Of a stretch of 39,275 nucleotides of DNA, positions 38,101-39,275 are shown in pieces. The position numbers and the translations under genes were made by a program. Numbering within the stretch: position 1 is the first letter of the stretch; the number at the start of each line of letters is the position of its first letter. The notes below the pieces were generated by a model. The model was given only the letters and a program-made list of their open reading frames with translations. It searched no databases and was not told the origin of the DNA. This stretch comes from a bacterium 1xD42-67 (GTDB lineage: Bacteria; Bacillota; Clostridia; Oscillospirales; Oscillospiraceae), in assembly GCA_003612335.1 (NCBI GenBank), contig RAYO01000011.1, forward strand, positions 1-39,275, read 5' to 3'.

Positions 38101-39275
38101 TGTTGCCGGAGATCTCGCCGCCTTCCATCACGAAGGTGCCTTTTTGGACAGATACGCCGCCACTTTTACCTGTGTTCTCACTGATGGTGCCGCCGGTCAT
38201 GGTGAAGGTGCCGTCGCCCTTGATATACACACCGCCGCCGTACAAGGTGCCAGTATTCTGGGAGATCGTGCCGCCGTTCATCGTGAAGGCGCCGCCTTCC
38301 ACACATACGCCGCCGCCCCATCCGGAGTTCTCCGTGATAGTACCATCGTTCATGATGAACGTGCCTTTAACAAGGACGCCTCCGCCGCTTTTGACGTTAG
38401 TGTCATTGCCCTGGATGGAGCCGCCGTCCATGATGAACTTGCCGCCGTTGTTGACCTCTACACGGCAGATGGTGATGTCACCATCCAGCGTAAGGGTCCC
38501 CTTTTCGACCTCGATGCTTTTTGACCCGCCTTCGACCGTCAGTCTGCTGCCATTGTTGGACATCAGGGTGACATCATAGCTGATCGTTGCTGTGTTATAC
38601 TTTCCATCAAGGACGATGTCGCTCTTGACGTTGATCACAGGAGCTTTCTCTTTGAGGGCCTCCACAAACGCTTCAGCAGTACCGACCGAGACGGTCCCCT
38701 CAGGGAGGAGCTCATCCAGCAGTCTCTGCTGCACGTCGGCATACTGCTCATAGAGGGCGCTGAAGGTCAGGTAAGCTCCCATGACCTCTTCGCTCTCCTG
38801 CTCCTCCTCGGTGAGGGCGGCATACAGAGCGCCGACGTTCTCCAGGATCTGGCCGATCTCATCGAAGTTGTCCTCGGTGACCGCTCCAGGCAGAGCGTCC
38901 ACAGCGGCCACGAAAGCCTTGGCTGCGACGGACAGCTCCTTCACGACCTCCACCACAGGCGGGGCCGGGATGACCTCAGGGAGAGTGACAGGGGGGATCT
39001 CAGGAACTACAGGGGCTTCGGGATCCACAGGGACCTCGGGGACTACAGGAGCTTCGGGATCCACAGGGACCTCGGGGACTACAGGAGCTTCGGGATCCGC
39101 AGGGACCTCGGGGACTACAGGAGCCTCGGGATCCACAGGGGCCTCGGGGACTACAGGAGCCTCGGGATCCTGCTGGTCACCAGTGTCAACATCGCTGCCG
39201 TCCTCGGTGTTGGCGTCGTCACCGTTGTCCTCGGTGTTGGCGTCGTCGCCGTTGTCCTCGGTGTTGGCGTCGTCG
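35129..39275 (-). CDS. Large sortase-anchored surface protein with beta-helix and SpaA-like domains (N-terminus outside window)
   Basis: The frame is open to the right edge, giving at least 1,382 codons; signal peptide missing. From the N side: acidic repeats of DDANTEDNG, 12-residue repeats like PVDPEAPVVPEV, a helical segment (AAKAFVAAVDALPGAV...), then more than twenty GGTISGNTA-YGGGVY-type repeats forming a right-handed beta-helix (polymorphic membrane protein/pectate-lyase-like). Two SpaA/Cna-B-like domains follow (GVLTLTKKVDGS, SLTITKVVSGG), then a Pro/Glu/Asp stalk and the sorting signal VPQTGD, a hydrophobic helix and GKKDQEG. It should be covalently attached to the wall by sortase and act in adhesion or polymer binding; the ligand is unknown. 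No sortase gene is in the window. Confidence 0.9.
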   Translation of the reverse strand, partial: DDANTEDNGDDANTEDNGDDANTEDGSDVDTGDQQDPEAPVVPEAPVDPEAPVVPEVPADPEAPVVPEVPVDPEAPVVPEVPVDPEAPVVPEIPPVTLPEVIPAPPVVEVVKELSVAAKAFVAAVDALPGAVTEDNFDEIGQILENVGALYAALTEEEQESEEVMGAYLTFSALYEQYADVQQRLLDELLPEGTVSVGTAEAFVEALKEKAPVINVKSDIVLDGKYNTATISYDVTLMSNNGSRLTVEGGSKSIEVEKGTLTLDGDITICRVEVNNGGKFIMDGGSIQGNDTNVKSGGGVLVKGTFIMNDGTITENSGWGGGVCVEGGAFTMNGGTISQNTGTLYGGGVYIKGDGTFTMTGGTISENTGKSGGVSVQKGTFVMEGGEISGNTATDDSYGGGGVYTAGTFNMTGGTISGNTASKYGGGVRVDSQGVVTIANGTISGNTAQYGGGVYSNANAAVDGKISISDSAITSNTATGTFGAGGVYCVTEIAISGSIDISKNMRDGAESDVYAARGIMVTGALSDGSSFCLDSDSLKADAVVATGVLTEADRSKFRVSNDAFSIVFVPADGETDACIKLSKLPEARRTNSDGTTQEGDFVEMWAGAADDATVTLLRDVTIPRSGVTVWPLESSVTLNLNGCTLDLNGKYIKVGSYTTDNNSGETVFFKGALTLKDSAGTGVLTGGKGVSNKGGAVYVYNGTFTMDGGTISGNSATYGGAVYLPNDSGKFIMNGGAISGNTATYGGGVYAYNGSVVTMNGGTIYGNSATYGGGVYANKNAVVTMDGGTISGNTASHGGAVYVTSSTFVMNGGTIEQHTIKGYGGGVYINGGIFTMNGGTVENNSASNGGGIFIQTGAKGYINAGTISGNAATCNLTGDDTVYPYGGGGIYVNGGKSGKANGELHLTNVVITGNTAKTGEGAADSKYGNYGAGIANCPTSHVEVYLSSGGAIYGNGANASQVFVDGQKSADHKVFLSGYMLGGAPYNWTDGEGNALAKVGEWQTLTGEEQINAYNTVAGIPEGLARVFITGNSSSIYGGGIGSNGNVYIGEDEGVLTLTKKVDGSTSETSFTFEVKIGDKTETVTLKAGETKVWSGLTAGTGYSIVEMDSKADKTTITVNGETVTEAKGTITAESAGIAEVEFTNTYNPPPVQPQTGSLTITKVVSGGPESASTEKGYTFTIQGPEDLNGTFDGVTFENGKATVTITGAGSKTISGLASGTYTVTEVKADAEVSGYTLSITGEGDVTVAAGGTGEVTITNTYTPDEPEKPEEPGKPEEPDEPDEPDEPDDDDPDDPPEEPPVEVPEEEVPLVEIPEEEPPLAEIPEEPEETEEVEVPEEEVPLSDVPQTGDGSAKWYAMTLLSAAALAVISLFQGKKDQEG
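36600..38440 (-). repeat. Degenerate tandem repeats encoding the beta-helix
   Basis: The DNA repeats a unit of roughly 60-75 bases centred on GCCGCCATAGGTGGCG-like and GTTGCCGCTGATGGT-like segments (plus-strand reading), encoding GG(T/A)ISGN(T/S)A and YGGGVY turns. The copies have diverged but several neighbours are nearly identical (36890-37150), which would favour slippage or recombination. Confidence 0.75.
38996..39170 (-). repeat. 36-bp tandem repeats (PVDPEAPVVPEV)
   Basis: About five copies of a 36-base unit (plus strand: GGGACCTCGGGGACTACAGG then AGCTTCGGGATCCACA), several almost identical, encoding a proline-rich 12-residue repeat. Copy number is a likely source of length variation. 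Confidence 0.85.
39200..39275 (-). repeat. 27-bp tandem repeats (DDANTEDNG), cut by window edge
   Basis: Nearly identical 27-base units (plus strand: TCGGTGTTGGCGTCGTC then RCCGTTGTCC) encode the acidic nonapeptide DDANTEDNG; at least 2.7 copies lie within the window and continue past its edge. Confidence 0.85.

Noticed and set aside
36600..38440. The regularly spaced repeats considered as a CRISPR array
   Set aside because: The repeats are degenerate, in frame and coding (GGTISGN turns), with no unique spacers of constant length and no cas genes.

Overview
The window (39,275 bases, G+C-rich, mostly 60-65% by eye) reads as chromosome of a gut-type Oscillospiraceae firmicute (Flavonifractor / Lawsonibacter / Intestinimonas-like). 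Reasons: SecG, a SpoVB-type flippase, YesN/YesM-type two-component genes, a sortase-anchored surface protein, clean TTGxxx-17-TATAAT promoters with AGGAGG ribosome sites, and clostridial families such as DUF1846 and crotonase. The genus is inference; no rRNA gene is present.

Layout. 1-9009 is housekeeping: the 3' part of a TraB/GumN-type secreted protein, phosphoglucomutase (-), nicotinate phosphoribosyltransferase (+), a divergent pair of tiny genes (a 65-aa unknown and a 54-aa ribbon-helix-helix regulator with an obvious operator), secG, an MBL-fold hydrolase, mnmG and an unknown gene. 9042-11223 holds tadA, an unknown 283-aa gene, a 500-base gene-poor stretch with two tandem, homologous small-RNA-like units, and tRNA-Pro(GGG). 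11285-19146 is a run of minus-strand genes: DUF1846, recR, rpe, ilvA, a Na/Pi cotransporter with PhoU domain behind a long leader with an intrinsic terminator, and a SpoVB-family flippase. 19207-24382 carries a FecR-domain lipoprotein, crotonase, an AEC permease, a copper-amine-oxidase-N-like secreted protein and an amidohydrolase (-).

24493-35090 is the most coherent functional block. mglB-mglA-mglC encode a galactose/glucose-type ABC importer. They are followed by a YesN-type response regulator, a YesM-type histidine kinase, a membrane-anchored periplasmic-binding-protein-like protein and a lipoprotein paralogue of MglB, all overlapping or closely spaced, then a cysteine synthase. The natural reading is a sugar-sensing operon in which two solute-binding proteins feed a membrane kinase that controls the adjacent importer. 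The mgl promoter has a -10 but no good -35, as expected for an activated promoter.

35129-39275 (-) is a very large surface protein cut by the window edge: acidic and proline-rich tandem repeats, a right-handed beta-helix made of GGTISGN-type repeats, two SpaA/Cna-B-like domains, an acidic stalk and a VPQTG sortase signal.

The least explained objects are the tandem small-RNA units (10545-10872), the leader attenuator of the Na/Pi gene (17386-17580), the sensor-type MglB paralogue (32999-34087), the RHH operator (4939-4970) and a palindromic repeat element between mglB and mglA (25737-25808).
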